A DNA stretch of 64,000 nucleotides from Anaeramoeba flamelloides (lineage: Eukaryota; Metamonada; Anaeramoebidae): the NCBI GenBank assembly GCA_027625915.1, contig JANTQA010000015.1, forward strand, positions 10,383,001 through 10,447,000, read 5' to 3'. Positions 1-10,882 of the stretch are shown one piece after another (positions within the stretch are counted from its first letter, which is position 1; every line of letters begins with the position of its first letter). The position numbers and the translations under genes were made by a program. A model generated the notes under the pieces. The model was not told where the DNA came from, did not search any database, and saw only the letters and a program-made list of their open reading frames with translations.

Positions 1-184
1 TTTAAGACACAAACTTTCAACGAAATTTAAGGCACAAAAAAAATCTCAAATTAAGGCACAAAACTCAAATTCTAGGAAAAATAAATTGTAAAAAAAAAAT
101 CCAAATTTTGTGCCTTAATTGGAGATTTTTTTTGTGCCTTAAATTTCGTTGAAAGTTTGTGTCTTAAAAGTGAAACTGACTGTA
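1..184. mobile_element. MITE family A, copy 1 (cut by window edge)
   Basis: The two halves are inverted copies of each other, rich in the motif AAGGCACAAA and its complement. The right end reads GTGAAACTGACTGTA, as in the complete copies at 27787, 54403 and 55612. The left terminus lies outside the window. Palindromic structure plus TA ends fits a non-autonomous Tc1/mariner-type element. Confidence 0.85.
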
Positions 185-1517
185 GTGAAAATTTTCATTT
201 CTAACCAATTAGCATTAATATTTAATAAAGTTGTACAACATTTCTAAAATTGTTATTTTTAATAATGTTTAATATGTGAGTGTATTTCAAAAATCCAAAA
301 TTTCAAGATTGTTTTTTAAAAATATTTTCCTAGTTGTGCATTGTCAAAAATCATAATAATTATATCTGAACTGAGAAAATTTTTTTGAGTAGAATATGAT
401 ATTGAAAATTTGAAAAAAAAATCTCATCTCTTTATACAAATGTTAAAAGAACTAAAGAAAATCATGTAAAATCTTGAATTATTCAATTTTTTCAACCATT
501 TTTTTTGATTAAATTTTTGATTTGGTGAAATAAAGTTTTTGAATCAAGAAATTTATTATCCGAATGCTGAGAATTAATCATTCATAAAACAAAAAAAAAA
601 AAAAAATAGACTTGAGAGGTTTTTATTCTAAATAAAACTTGACTTTTTAAATACGAAAAAAGAAAGGACATCAATCACAAAAAAATAGTTGAAATCAAGA
701 TTGAAAAAAAAAAAAAATTAATTAGAGAAAATTTTCAAAGATATTTCATTTTTTTCAACTGAATTGAGATCGGAAAAAACTATTTATTTCCTTGAATTTT
801 TTTAGTCACATTCCTATTTATTAATAAATTTACGAAAATTTTTTTGTTAATTTGTTTTCAAAATTATTTTTTCGAATATTCTTTTTCAAATAAACCAAAA
901 TAAAGGATTTTGTTTCAACAATGAAAAAAAAAAAAAAAAAAACAAAAATACCAATTTAGAAGATTATTATAAAATAGCGGTGCAAATTCTTCTATTTTCC
1001 TCGATTTTTTTTTTCAAATTGACTTTTTTAAAAGAAAAAAAAAGAAAAAAAAAAAGAAAAACAAAAAGTTTAAAAAAATATCAAAAAATTTACAGCAATT
1101 TAGAAAAAATCATTCTGATCTAAAAATAGAATATTTATTTTGAGAAGAATATATAAATAAAATCATTGAATTTTTTCTATTTCTTCATTAAAACAGGTAC
1201 ACTTTTACTGAAAAATAGTTCATTAATATTAAAAAGATGTGAAAAAATATTTCTTTTAATAGAAATACTTTACTAACAAATAAATAAAAATATATTATAG
1301 AATATTCAAACATTTAAATTAATTGTTATTAGAAAAAAAACAATACTTTTTTTTCGTTTTATATTAGTAAGATATAAACTTTCAGATTCTGAAAAATTGA
1401 TTCAAATTAAGAAAATCCTTTGATGTAAATAATTTATCTATCTTTGGAATATAAATTACATAAAAATATAAAAAATAAAGATTTTGATGAGAGTTCAATT
1501 TCATTTGTAAAAAATAA
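185..1517. other. gene-free AT-rich DNA with two old repeats
   Basis: No coding region can be supported here. Positions about 205-330 resemble 57590-57710, and about 1080-1255 resemble 7870-8045. These are two low-copy dispersed repeats of unknown type. The remainder is A/T homopolymer-rich sequence. Confidence 0.6.
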
Positions 1518-1586
1518 TACAGCCTGTTCCACTTTTAAGGCATAAAATTTCAACGAAATTTAAGGTACAATAAAAATCTCAAATTT
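1518..1586. mobile_element. MITE family A, left half only
   Basis: This starts TACAGCCTGTTCCACTTTTA, then carries the family A arm with its AAGG-ACAA steps. The palindrome stops after the first arm, so it is a decayed or truncated copy. Confidence 0.7.
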
Positions 1587-2876
1587 CAAACCAATACATA
1601 AGTTTAAATTGAGACTGGAAAAATATTTAAATGCTTTTTTTGAAATCAAATTTTCTATAAAAAATTCAATCTTTGATTGAAATCAGGGATTCGGAACTGA
1701 TTTTCATTAACGAGAATAACTTTTTGAAATTATTCATACCGTCTGAATTTTTAAATTAAAAATTGACCCTGTTTAGAAAAAATAATATAATTTGTAACTT
1801 GAATGTTCGGTAGTTATTATATTTTATGTTTTTATGGTTGAAGAAAATAACAAAAAAGAGAAACGTAATTCCCCAACCCATAGAAAGAATAGTTTAATTT
1901 TCCATTTTAGATTTATAAATTGTTTTTTTTTTTTGATGGTGTGTATTCAACTCATCATCGAAAAAAGGGGGTTGTATTTTTTTAAAGAAAAAAAATTCAG
2001 TTAAATTTCTTTTTGGTAAAAAAAAAATAAACTCCTTTTCTTTATTTGTTCAAATTCCCAAGAAAAACAATCTAAAACATCTCTCCCGGACTAATCTTAA
2101 AATTATTTTAATTTTTTTATTTTATTATTTAACTGATGTGTTTTTAATTCCTCTTATTTTCCCGAATTTCCAAATTGTGATTTAGGAATTTTGTCTTTAA
2201 CAAAATTATTTTGATTTTAGTATCTAAAAAATAATAAAAAGTTTGATATTTTTTTTCTTTTTTTTCAATTGTTATCAAAAGGTTATGTATGAATATTGAA
2301 CCAAAATAGTGAATCAAGTGTTGTTTTCAAAAAGAATCTAATCAAATATCAACATCTATATCTATTTAAAAAAATTTCTTTAAAAAAATTACACATTATC
2401 GATGTATTTTGAGACAATAAATTGAAAAATAAAAAAAAAAAAAAAAAAAAAAAACAAAAAAAAAATAGAATTAAAAAATATTTTGAAAATTGTAAATTAT
2501 TTCCAAATTTCAGCAAACTGTGATATTTTTAAACTTTTAAATGCTTTAAATATACTAAAAATATTGAATTTTGGTTAGGTAGTAAAGTTTTGTTTAAATT
2601 ATGAAAATAATTAGAAAAACTGTTTAGTTTTATTAAAAAAAAAAAAAAAAGTTTTTTTTTTATCTAAATCTGAAAAATACTTATTATTTTCCAATTTTAC
2701 CCAAGATTTATGTTTTTCTTTAATGGTGTTATCATTTAAACAAACCTGATATTTGGTATTCAAGGTAAAACAATGATTTAAAAAATAATTAAAATAAAAA
2801 AAAAAAAATTATCCTGTTTTTTATGAGGTTGATGAGTTAATTCAAAAGAAATCAATCCTAGTAATATTTTTCGAAT
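1587..2876. other. gene-free AT-rich DNA
   Basis: I see no coding region, RNA gene or clear repeat here, only long A and T runs (for example near 2429-2465 and 2635-2650). It is the downstream side of the minus-strand gene ending at 2877. Confidence 0.5.
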
Positions 2877-5609
2877 TTAGTGATTTTTTGTTCTTTTTCT
2901 TGTCTTATTTGATTTCTTTATTTTCGATTTTGATTTTTCTTTTTCTTTTTTCTTTTTCCTCTTGTGCCGGTTTTCCTTATTTTTCTTATTTTTCTTATTT
3001 TTCTTATTTTTCTTCATCTTCTTTTTGCTCTTCGCACCTTCATCACGTTCCCCTTCACATCCCACCTTCTCTTCTTCACCTCCCTCTTCTTCCATTTCTT
3101 CATCTTCATTCATATTATTTTGCGATCTGTTAATACAATTGATTTGCAAAAGAGAATTAGTTTGGTCATAATCTATAACAATTTCTTTTTTTCTGAAAAA
3201 TTTATTTTTTGATAAATTAGAAAAAATATTTGTATCAGTATAGTTTTGTCTTGAATTGTGATGATGACAAATCATTAGAAATGAAAGGAATATTCTGTCG
3301 GTGGTTGTCTGTTTCCCGTTGATATTTAATTTTGGGTGTGTAATTATTTGATCTAAATCAAAAATCATTATTTCATTTAAATTTTTTAAATATGTATCTT
3401 CAATTATTCTGGCTAAAATTTTTGATGACTCAATAATTGTAAATGTCGAGCACCGTATTTCTCTTTTTTGTGATTTTAAAATATTTAAAAATCCAATTTT
3501 TTTTTCATCATTTTTTTTTTCATTATCAGTTTTGTCTTGATTTTTATTCTGATTATCTTGACCCATTTCAATTTGATCTTTCAAACCATCTTCATTTTCA
3601 CCTATATTTATACAATCTGGCATTTCCTCACCGTATTCATTTTTGTTATTGTGTTTGTTGTTATTACCGATATACTTTTGATCACTTTTAATATTCTTTT
3701 CATTTTTTTGCTGATAATTATCCATCCCCTCATCTTCGCCAATATTATTTTCAACTTTTTCTAAATCAATTTCTGTTTTTTTAATTTCTCTGGCACAAAA
3801 AACTGAAAATGTATTTGGGATTGTTTTGGGATTTGTATTTAAACTTTGTATATAATTAGAAATTTTCTTGTCGGTTTTGATTGTAAAAAATGACGTAAAA
3901 ATGTTAATTTTTTTATTTGTTCTAGATTTGGGCATATTTTTTTTATTTCCATTAAGATCCAAATCATTTCGAATTGGTAATAATAATTGATTCGGTGAGT
4001 TTTTCAATTTGAATAATTTTTTTTCATTGTTGTCGAAGATCTTTTTTTTGTTATTGCTAGTATCCAAAATACTTTTGCTCTTCAGGAAATTTTTTTTTAT
4101 TAAAGTTTTCTCGTCCAGCAACTTTCTTTTTGGGAATTCTTTAAGATTAAGTAGTCTATTTAGAGCGCCCTTTTTTTGATTGGTAACTAAATTCTTAATA
4201 TCGTGTACAATTGAATTTGTTATTCCTTTCTTTAACAAGTCGAATTGTTCGACACCGTTCTTTCGTTTCATCCCAAGTTCCTTTTTTCGATTTTCTTTGA
4301 TCTTCTTGAATTGTTCTTTTTTAAATTCTTCTAATTCCATGATCACTTCTTCTTTTTTTATATTCAAGAGTTTTTCTTCAAAATCGTCTTCCCCAAAATT
4401 AATTCCACCAATCCCAAACTCGTCCTCAAAAATGCCTTCTTTATTTTGATCATTTGAGTCGTGTTTTATTTCTTCAACAACTTTATTTGTTTTGTACTCA
4501 TTTAAAATTTGAGTTTCTTCTTCAACAATAAATTGAGTAATTGGTAAAATATATTCCGAAAGATGTGATAAATCTTCAACTTCTTGAACTAATTTTTGTT
4601 TTTGGTTTTTTTCATTGTTTCTGTTTGGTTTTGCTTGGCAATTGGTTCGCTCGTCAACCCTGCTTTCTTTTTTGATCACACTTCCACCTTGTTTTGGAAT
4701 GTTTTTGGATAATTGTTCGGTATCGTATTTATGATCAAGCAATTCTTCTTCTGAGCTAACATAAATTGATACCTCTTTTTTGATATTATTTATAATGGAG
4801 TCTTGTGAAATAAATTGTTTTAAATAGGACTTTTGTTGGTTCTTTAAACTGAAAAAATGTTTGTTTGTTTCGTTGTTCCCTTCTATTTGTATTTCGTTTT
4901 TGTTTTCTTTTTCTTTTTCTTTTTCTTTTTCTTTTTCTTTTTCTTTTTCTTTTTCTTTATGCATGCTTTTTTCTTGTTCTTTTTCTTGTTGTTTTTCTTG
5001 TTCTTTTTCTTTTTTATTTTCTTGATGTGTTAAGACTCGGTAAAAGTCTATTTTTTGTAATAATTCTGCTTCTCTTTTTTGATCAAAATCAGTGTCGTTA
5101 GCTTCAGTATCGTCTCCTTGTTTGTGTGAATTGTTTTTTTTACTTTTCTCGTTTGTCAATTTGTTTCTTTTCTTTGTTTGTTTCTTAGGAGATTTGTTTT
5201 GTTGGAAATTGTAAACAACTTTCTCGATAGATTTTTTTAATTCCTTCCTCTGTGTCGAAAGTAATTCTGTTCGAACTTTTAAATTTAAAGTTGAGTTTTG
5301 GACATGCCCAGCTAAGGTTTCAACTTTTTGTGCAGACGATGCAGAAAATGGACTTCGTGCGAATCGAACTAAAAGATCGGAAAAGGGATCTTTTTTGAAC
5401 TTTCTTTTTTCAATGTTTTTAACAATCTCAGTAAGAGAAAATTTGTTTGTTGACTTTTGGTGTTGAATACGTTTAAAATTTTTTTTTTTAAGAGACATTT
5501 TTGAAAAATGCAGAAAAAACTGAAAAATGTTTTCAATACTTGTTGTTCCGATTTTATACTGTATTTTTTTCTCTGACTTAAACAAGTATTTTGAAGGTTG
5601 ATCATTCAT
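2877..5609 (-). CDS. unrecognised Lys/Glu-rich protein, 910 aa
   Basis: This is a single open frame of 910 residues. I do not recognise the family with confidence. It is strongly hydrophilic, with no signal peptide or membrane segment. Residues about 215-240 are a KEKEKE run encoded by GAAAAA hexamers (complement at about 4905-4965), and the last 70 residues are a Lys-rich tail (KKNKK repeats) suited to nuclear or nucleic-acid binding. Two parts look structured: residues about 50-140, and a C-terminal block around residues 715-840 with an acidic/hydrophobic pattern (RIIEDTYLKN, RIFLSFLMICHHHN, EIVIDYD). That block faintly recalls the C-terminal winged helix of condensin kleisin CAP-H, which is speculation. 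Translation may start at Met1 or at the Met in FSKMSLKKK near residue 38. No intron is needed. Confidence 0.75.
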   Translation of the reverse strand: MNDQPSKYLFKSEKKIQYKIGTTSIENIFQFFLHFSKMSLKKKNFKRIQHQKSTNKFSLTEIVKNIEKRKFKKDPFSDLLVRFARSPFSASSAQKVETLAGHVQNSTLNLKVRTELLSTQRKELKKSIEKVVYNFQQNKSPKKQTKKRNKLTNEKSKKNNSHKQGDDTEANDTDFDQKREAELLQKIDFYRVLTHQENKKEKEQEKQQEKEQEKSMHKEKEKEKEKEKEKEKEKENKNEIQIEGNNETNKHFFSLKNQQKSYLKQFISQDSIINNIKKEVSIYVSSEEELLDHKYDTEQLSKNIPKQGGSVIKKESRVDERTNCQAKPNRNNEKNQKQKLVQEVEDLSHLSEYILPITQFIVEEETQILNEYKTNKVVEEIKHDSNDQNKEGIFEDEFGIGGINFGEDDFEEKLLNIKKEEVIMELEEFKKEQFKKIKENRKKELGMKRKNGVEQFDLLKKGITNSIVHDIKNLVTNQKKGALNRLLNLKEFPKRKLLDEKTLIKKNFLKSKSILDTSNNKKKIFDNNEKKLFKLKNSPNQLLLPIRNDLDLNGNKKNMPKSRTNKKINIFTSFFTIKTDKKISNYIQSLNTNPKTIPNTFSVFCAREIKKTEIDLEKVENNIGEDEGMDNYQQKNEKNIKSDQKYIGNNNKHNNKNEYGEEMPDCINIGENEDGLKDQIEMGQDNQNKNQDKTDNEKKNDEKKIGFLNILKSQKREIRCSTFTIIESSKILARIIEDTYLKNLNEIMIFDLDQIITHPKLNINGKQTTTDRIFLSFLMICHHHNSRQNYTDTNIFSNLSKNKFFRKKEIVIDYDQTNSLLQINCINRSQNNMNEDEEMEEEGGEEEKVGCEGERDEGAKSKKKMKKNKKNKKNKKNKENRHKRKKKKEKEKSKSKIKKSNKTRKRTKNH
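4905..4965 (-). repeat. in-frame GAAAAA hexamer array
   Basis: The plus strand reads TTTTTC repeated about nine times. In the minus-strand gene it encodes alternating Lys and Glu. The same hexamer also occurs in ECM29, in the topoisomerase gene and in an intron of the eS7 gene. Confidence 0.85.
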
Positions 5610-7827
5610 ACAAAGTTATTACTTAGTTAACGTACAAATCTCTCAAATTTTGCGAGACTTCAAAATTTAACTGTTTTTTGTAATTTAAATCGGATAAAAT
5701 TTTGATAAATGTTTGAACTTTTTTGAGTCTCAATTCAGAATTATTATTGAGGATTCTTAGATCACCTCATATATTCCCAAAGATAATTCCTAAAAGAAAA
5801 AGAATAATTAATAAAGATAAGGAAGAGAAGATCTATGAATTGGAAATTCTCTCAGTAAAAAACAAAAGGAAAATGAAGTGAAAATTTTTTCATACTTACT
5901 ATACAAACACTAGTCAACAAGGATTTTTCTGAACTTATTTATTCTTAAAAATATGTTCTGAAATTCAACGTGTGTGGTGAAAAGTTACAAAAACATCCTG
6001 ACTTAAAAATATGGTTTGAAAAATAAGTGTTACTTTTGTGATAACAATAGTAATAAAAAAATATATTATTTAAGGACTACCTTCCCACCCTTGAGGTGGT
6101 TGAGTAATTGTATTATTTCACTTTCACTTCTCACAAAAAATTTTCACACCAAAGGAATTGGAAAAAAAAAAAAAAAAACACTTTTGTCTTCTTTTCCTTT
6201 TCACCGCAAACTATTTTTCTTTGTTTTTCAATGAAAAGGAAAATTGAAAATAACAAAAAAAAATAATTGCAAAAAATTGCTTTTGGGAATTTTCAAGTGC
6301 ATTTCAAATTTGGGAACATTTCAAACTTGGAAAAGTAAATTTCAAAAATATGTAGAACAGCTCTAGAAAATATTTTGAGTTCAGAAAGTTGAAATGGAAA
6401 TTCTAAAATATTAAAATCAAAATTTAGCATGATCTAACAGGGTAAAAATTATGAAAATTGTTGAAATTTCACATTTTTTCGAAAAGAAATTCTCCTTGGA
6501 CAAATATTACTTGGATTATATAACTTACTCAAGGATTATTTTATACACTATTTCACTGTTTCACCTAAAAACATAGACCTTAAGGGATTGACATATTTTT
6601 TAAAAACTAAATGAAATTTTTTCGAGATCTTTTATAAATTTTTTTTTGTTAATTTGTGTTTCAACTGATGAAATGGAAGAGTTAACCCCTTTTCAACAAT
6701 TTATTAATTAATATCCCTTTTTTTTATTATCATAATTTACATGTTTCTAAAATAAAAACTAAAAAAAGTAACCTAATATTTTTTTGAACACTTGTGTTAA
6801 TTCTTGAAAATGGAAAAACATATATTTATATTTTATATTTGGAAAGTATTGATTTCATAAGATAATTTGATTTTGTTATTATTTTTAATTCTTAATATTT
6901 CAATTCAAATCTTAACCAATAAAACTTATTGATGAATATCTGATTAAATAAATGAAACTTTGATTGAAGTTTAACAAAAGTTTGTCAATTAAATTGAGAT
7001 CTATTAAAAAAGCAATTTTTTTTTATCAAAAAAAATTTAAAAAAAGTTTTTTCTGGTTTTCAAAATATGAAAAACAATTACAAAATATTTTTCAATTTTG
7101 AAAATTTTTTTTTAACAAATTGGCTGGTCTTATTCACAAGAATCACTATAACAATTTAAATTATTTTCGCCAGTAAAAAAAATGATTTTGAATTTTTCAG
7201 ATAAAATTTCCCAATCCCCACACAAGAGTAAATTTGAATGTTGTAAAAACTCTATTTTTTTCCAATATTCCTTATTTACACATGTGTAACAACTTTCAAG
7301 AAAATTTTAATTAAAAAAATCAAATTTAATTACTTAAAACAAAAACATAGTTTCTGAGATACAATTTGTAAATGATGGTAAATTTTAATATTTTAAACAA
7401 TCATTTTTTAAAAATTGTCATAATATTTTTCAAAATGTAAACTCCATTTCACTCAAAGCGGCCCAGTCAAAAATGAAAAAGTCACTTTATTTTTAAGAAT
7501 CAACCAAACCTAGATTGTTTAGAAATACGAGAAATAATAAACTTCATATAAGAGTCGATAATTATAAAAGAAAACACTGAACAAACCATAAATTTCTAAA
7601 AACAAAAAAAGGTTAAAAACTTTTTTGGACATTCATTAGAACGTCTCGTGCAAAATTCTCAATTTCTTAAGGAAATTAAAATTGTTGACAATAAGATTTT
7701 TTACTTTTAATATGTGAATTGTAAAAGAACATACAAAGCCTAATTTTTCTTAATGTTAATTTATAATTTCAAAAAAAAATTTTTTTCAAATTTAATTTTA
7801 AAAAAAAAAAATAAAAAAGAAAAGAAG

Positions 7828-7858
<31 letters not shown>

Positions 7859-8741
7859 AAAAAAAAAAAAAATTTACAAAATGAGAAAAAATGATTTTGA
7901 TCTAAAAAATTGAAAATTTTAGTTTGATAAGAGTAATGAATTAAACTCATAGAATATCTTCCATTTCTTCAATAAAACTGGGCCCCTTCGACTGAAAAAG
8001 AGTTTACAATAAAATAACTGATTCATTAATAAAAAGAATTATTTCAAAAGCAAAACAAATAATTAAATTATTTTATCTTAATTAAATAAATTATACCCCG
8101 TAGGTTAATTGAGATTATGTAACCACTTTAAAAAGTGTTGATCTAATTCCAATGGAGAATTGGTATTTTTTCAAAATCTAATTATAATTATGTAAGGTAT
8201 TTTGAAATTTTTTTTTTTCATTTTCAGTTAAATCCATTTTTGGAAAAAAAGATATTATTCCTACTGAACATCCAATTAAAAACAATTAAAAAAAAATATG
8301 GGAAAAAAATTATTAAAAAGAAAGATCGAAAGAAAATAAAACTCTTATTTTGTAAATTTAAAAACAAATTAATTATCATAAAATAATGTTTTCTAATCAA
8401 TTTATAATTTATCTAAGGGATCATTACAATAAATTAGATTTTTTTGAAGATTTGGGATTTTTTTTGATTTCTACCTTTAACAGGTGTTAAAATTGATATA
8501 TTTATAATATTTAATCAATATAACCTAATTACTATGGTTAATGATTACTCTATGATTTATATATCTATCTTTAAAATGGAAATATATTTTCAAATTTTAA
8601 CTAATATTTGGAATTGATCAGAAAAATTGGAATTTCTTCGATGTTTTTTTTAAATTATCGGGTTTTTGATTTAATAGTAATCTCCAAAAAAAATCAAAAA
8701 ATAAAAAAAAAAAGAATTAAAATCAATATTATTTAGTTATA
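5610..8741. other. gene-free region, one 640-bp repeat inside
   Basis: No gene is supportable. Short open frames such as 6016-6234 have the composition of non-coding AT-rich DNA. The region holds the dispersed repeat at 6580-7210, a repeat fragment at about 7870-8045 shared with 1080-1255, and long A runs at about 7800-7870. Confidence 0.55.
6580..7210 (+). repeat. dispersed non-coding 640-bp repeat, copy 1
   Basis: This aligns along its whole length with 17588-18225 in the same orientation. Shared landmarks are CTTAAGGG near the start, TTAATTCTTGAAAATGG, GGAAAGTATTGATTT, AAATTGAGATCTATTAA and GGTCTTATTCACAAGAATC. A third, partial copy lies inverted at 36060-36235. I see no coding capacity. 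Confidence 0.8.
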
Positions 8742-9570
8742 TCAATTTAATAAATCTCTTTCAGAAAGGAATTTTTCTAATTGTTCTTCGTTTTTACATT
8801 GTAGTAATAAAATACGGTCATTTTTGGTTAACAAATCATTAGCAATATGACTAAACATCTTTTTAGTTGTTTCATACTTTGGATGTGAAGCTTTATGCTT
8901 CTTTATTAAATCCCATAATTCTTGCACATATTCTGGTTTTGTTAATGTTGATCCTTCAAACATTCCAGGGTTTTTCAGTAATCCACGGGCAGACATAACA
9001 CCTTCGCATCTTGTTTTATTTTTGTAAAGTTCCCAGTCTTGTTGATTAAAAATACTTCCATTTGCAACAATTGGTATTTGTATTGAATCTCTGATTAGAC
9101 TCATCATCTCATAATTTGGGGTTTCGTGGTCCCTTTGAAACCTGTTTCTTGCATGGATGATTATAAAATCTGAATGCATTTTTTCTATTCTTTTACAAAG
9201 CTCAATTGTTTCACCTTGATCTGGCAATAGTCTAATTTTGGCGCTGACCGAAAAGTTTTGTTTCTCTCCCAGGCGGGAATGTGCTGTTTTGATAATATCG
9301 GCAATTAATTCTGGCTTGTCCAAAAGAGCAGACCCTAATCCTACCTTTCTTACCTTTTTTGAAGGGCAACCACAATTCAAATTGACACCTGCACATTGAT
9401 TAACAACATATTCACTTGCAGTCACAAATTCTTCTGCATCCTTTGAAGCAAACTGTACTAAAAGTGGACTTTCCAATGGATCTGTTTGTAATTCAATGTT
9501 TCTGAACTGCTCTGATTTATTGAATCCTTTAGCTACAATCATTGGTGAAAAAACTACATCACAGCCATGA
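8742..9570 (-). CDS. tRNA-dihydrouridine synthase, DUS4-like (3' exon)
   Basis: This FMN enzyme family reduces uridine to dihydrouridine in the D-loop of tRNA. The match is to the DUS4 type: SPMIVAKGF, PLLVQFAS, NLNCGCPSK with the catalytic Cys (residue 59 from the first Met), a VSAKIR block, FIIIHARNR, IPIVANGSI and GVMSARGLLKNPGMF for FMN phosphate binding. The C terminus ends where human DUS4L does. The ATG at 9542 is not the real start: the frame continues upstream as HGCDVVFSP to a likely splice acceptor (AAAG at 9571-9574 on the minus strand), beyond which there is an in-frame stop. The expected N-terminal exon with the APM...S FMN-binding motif was not found in the next 300 bases. Either it lies further away or the gene is truncated. 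Confidence 0.85.
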
Positions 9571-10411
9571 CTTTATGTTTTGAGAATTTTAGAGTACGAA
9601 AAAAAAAATTTAAAATAAATTATTATCAATTTACATCAACATTGTCGATGGTAGTGGAATGTGGTGTCTATCAAATTTAAGGTGTAATGATCATTGGTAA
9701 TCAATTTGTGTTAAAATAGAATCGAGTTCTGTTGGAAAAAGAATTTTTTTTTATTATCAAAAATTCTAATTAAAGTTTTAATTTCAAAAATACAATAAAG
9801 AAATTATTTTTTTTTTCGAGTTAAAAATAATTAATAAAGTTTTTTTGTAATTAAGTGAGTAAGTACATTTTTCAAATTTTGAGTGCCACAGTTTATGCGA
9901 AATTGAATTCTAAAAATAATTTCTTTTCAGAATCTAAAAATATTAATATTTTAATGAAAAGATGGGAGTGTGGAATGAATCATAATTTAGAAGATATATT
10001 GCATTTACCCAATAAAAATAAAATAATTAAAAAATTGGGCTTGAAAAAATAAAAAAAATTCATTTATTTTTTGATCTTATTTATGGTTTTTGATACAATT
10101 ACTTCTTATTTATAAAATTTTTATTTTTAATTCTTCATGGAAATACTTTTGTTTTTAGAAAAATTTTTCATTCAAAAATTTCATTTTTTTAAAAAGAATT
10201 TCCAAAATTAATTTTAAATTTTAAGTTAATTTATCTAATTCTTGATTGAGTTAAGAAAATAGGATATTTTTTCAAAATTCTTCTTCAGAAAAGTAGATTT
10301 CTTTGTATGGATTTGTTTGATTTACAACAAATAGTTTTCAAGCAAATTAATAAAAACTCAAAATAAATAGGAATCTTTCTTTGAATTTTTTCACTGTATT
10401 TTCTTTTAATT

Positions 10412-10882
10412 TACTGTTACCAAAATAAAATGTGCCGAAAAGTTTAATTTATATTTCAAAAATAAAAAGCATGTTTTTTTGAGGAGTGATTGGGCATTAA
10501 ACTCCCCAAGAAACCAACTATAAATCCTAAGTAAATATGGTATTGATTTCGTAAAGTTCTATTATTTAAAAAAAAAATCTCAAAATGAAGGATCAAATTG
10601 GAAAATTTATCTCAAAAAATAGAGTAAATTATCCATAAAAGCAAAAAATCAAAAAATTTCAATAAAATGAGAATATTACAAAAAATTTTCAACAAATTGC
10701 ATTCCTAATTTAAAATTTACTTGAAAAATCAACGAGTTTACTTTGAAAATTGATTTGAACTTAGGTATACTATTTAGTAATGAAGATTGGATGTTGCCTT
10801 GGAACAAGAAGAAAAAAAAACACGGATTATATTTTGAAACACAGATTATAGTAGTTGGGAACACATTATTTTGATCACTGTA
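10412..10882. mobile_element. non-autonomous element, family D, copy 1
   Basis: This aligns with 26941-27346 in the same orientation. Shared segments include AAGTTTAAT near the left end, GGATCAAATTGGAAAATTTA, CTCAAAAAATAGAGTAAA, GATTGAATGTTGCC-like text and GATTATATTTTGAAACA. The left end starts TACTGTTA and the right end finishes CACTGTA, both with a terminal TA. No coding region is present. Confidence 0.7.

Noticed and set aside
9855-10052. 65-codon plus-strand frame after splice-like signals
   Set aside because: No family resemblance, no partner exon in frame upstream; the length is expected by chance in AT-rich DNA.
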